Positions 63,395 through 64,000 of a stretch of 64,000 nt of DNA are shown piece after piece. The notes beneath the pieces were generated by a model, which did no database searches, was not told the origin of the DNA, and saw only the letters and a list, made by a program, of their open reading frames with translations. The first letter of the stretch is position 1; every line of letters starts with the position of its first letter. A program made the position numbers and the translations under genes. The stretch spans positions 248,001 to 312,000 of the forward strand of contig NZ_RQJP01000004.1 of the NCBI RefSeq assembly GCF_003858645.1, written 5' to 3'. The DNA comes from Larkinella knui. Lineage in GTDB: Bacteria > Bacteroidota > Bacteroidia > Cytophagales > Spirosomataceae.

Positions 63395-64000
63395 ATGTCA
63401 GTGATTGTATTTAAAATAGCGATAGCGGTTCTGGGGTCGGTTGTCACCGTCGGGTGGTTGCGTTTTCGGAACCGGATCGACGGAATAAGCGGTCGCCAGC
63501 AGAAATCACTTCTGGGGCTGTTTTTTATCGTATTTCGCGTAGCGCCGTTCGTGCTAGTGTATATTTTGCTGCAACAGAAGACCCGGTCCGACGTTCCCGT
63601 TTTTTTTAGCGCAGCCGTTGAAGCCATGCATGGCAAAATCGTTTACCGCGATTTCTGGACGCCCTATAGTCCGTTATTTCCGTACATGACAACGCTGTTG
63701 CTGTGGTTCTGGAAAAGTGCTGAAGCCCTGGTTTTTCAGATGATTCTGATGGAAGGACTCGCTCTTTGGCTGACCTGGCGAGTTTATCGGACCGAAATCG
63801 GGGATAGTTTTATGCGGTTATTGACGTACCTGACCTTGCCCGGTCCGCTGGTACTTTGCGTTCTGGGTGGGCAGGAGGATATCTGGATGTGGTTATTTGG
63901 CGTTATTTCCATTATCGTATGGCAGCGAACGCGCGATAGCTTGTGGATCGGTGTCGTTATGGCCCTGGCGTTGATTACCACCAAGGCATTGGCGCTGCTG
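63395..64000 (+). CDS. Integral membrane protein, probable GT-C glycosyltransferase, partial
   Basis: An open frame that runs off the end of the window after 202 codons, so its true length is unknown. Helices are at VIVFKIAIAVLGSVVTVGWL, LLGLFFIVFRVAPFVLVYILL, and further on at LLLWFW and WMWLFGVISIIVW. AVEAMHGKIVYRDFWTPYSPLFPYMTTLL is the loop with Asp that fits the first luminal/periplasmic loop of GT-C mannosyl- or arabinosyl-transferases. The start ATG at 63395 is the first in this frame after the stop of the iron-sulfur gene. Confidence 0.7.
   Translation, partial: MSVIVFKIAIAVLGSVVTVGWLRFRNRIDGISGRQQKSLLGLFFIVFRVAPFVLVYILLQQKTRSDVPVFFSAAVEAMHGKIVYRDFWTPYSPLFPYMTTLLLWFWKSAEALVFQMILMEGLALWLTWRVYRTEIGDSFMRLLTYLTLPGPLVLCVLGGQEDIWMWLFGVISIIVWQRTRDSLWIGVVMALALITTKALALL

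Overview
The window looks like a chromosomal segment of a Bacteroidota bacterium of the order Cytophagales, most likely the Spirosoma/Larkinella group (Spirosomaceae). This placement is inferred from gene content, not from a search. The support is: a SusC/SusD pair, a gliding lipoprotein GldB, atpD-atpC standing apart from other ATP synthase genes with a short epsilon subunit, promoter elements of the Bacteroidota type (TTTG, about 19 bases, TAnnTTTG), almost no Shine-Dalgarno sequences, and moderately high G+C in the genes. It is mostly core-type chromosome. No phage, insertion sequence or CRISPR array was seen.

Layout. 1-2 kb: atpD-atpC on the minus strand with a clear promoter and terminator. 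2.3-8.5 kb, plus strand: a large membrane TPR protein, an unknown 166-residue protein, a MacB/LolD-type ABC ATPase, a carboxypeptidase-regulatory-like surface protein and a DUF6152-DUF6644 pair. 8.5-9.2 kb: a gene-free stretch with an inverted repeat and an 18-bp tandem repeat. 9.2-13.9 kb, minus strand: xylulokinase, a YihY/BrkB membrane protein and oligopeptidase B. 14-15.5 kb: a secreted M28 peptidase.

15.9-28.7 kb is a fucose utilisation locus. SusC/SusD would bind and import fucosylated glycans, a GH29 fucosidase releases L-fucose, FucP imports it, a mutarotase interconverts its anomers, and L-fuconate dehydratase plus an SDR dehydrogenase carry out steps of the oxidative (non-phosphorylated) pathway. 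An AraC regulator sits inside the cluster and a Gfo/Idh/MocA oxidoreductase ends it. A lactonase and the final diketo-acid hydrolase are not in the window. galK follows in convergent orientation.

30-39 kb is housekeeping: yifB, recF, pdhA, a membrane TPR protein, ribH, lysC and serS. A small, AT-richer MNT-HEPN toxin-antitoxin-like pair, with its HEPN gene frameshifted, is wedged between lysC and serS. 39-44.2 kb, minus strand: a TonB_C/MORN-like protein, a CocE-type hydrolase and a beta-lactamase-family hydrolase. 44.4-47.5 kb, plus strand: a two-gene ABC system and an overlapping YHYH / YwqK-like / SCO set. 47.5-53.5 kb: an outer-membrane barrel (minus), gldB, an MsbA-like exporter, a Fur-family regulator and a membrane-anchored MutS-like ATPase. 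53.5-60.3 kb, minus strand: an ATP-grasp enzyme, leucyl aminopeptidase, an esterase, and a GMC oxidoreductase with its gluconate-dehydrogenase subunit-3 partner. 60.6-64 kb: a Thr-rich outer-membrane protein, tRNA-Phe with a consensus promoter and terminator, a membrane iron-sulfur protein, and the start of a membrane protein that runs off the end.

The best candidates for new biology are the broken MNT-HEPN module, the membrane MutS-like protein coupled to a Fur regulator, the two-gene ABC unit with a 108-residue membrane partner, the overlapping YHYH-YwqK-SCO set, and several structured intergenic repeats. None of these is proven to be a new system from sequence alone.
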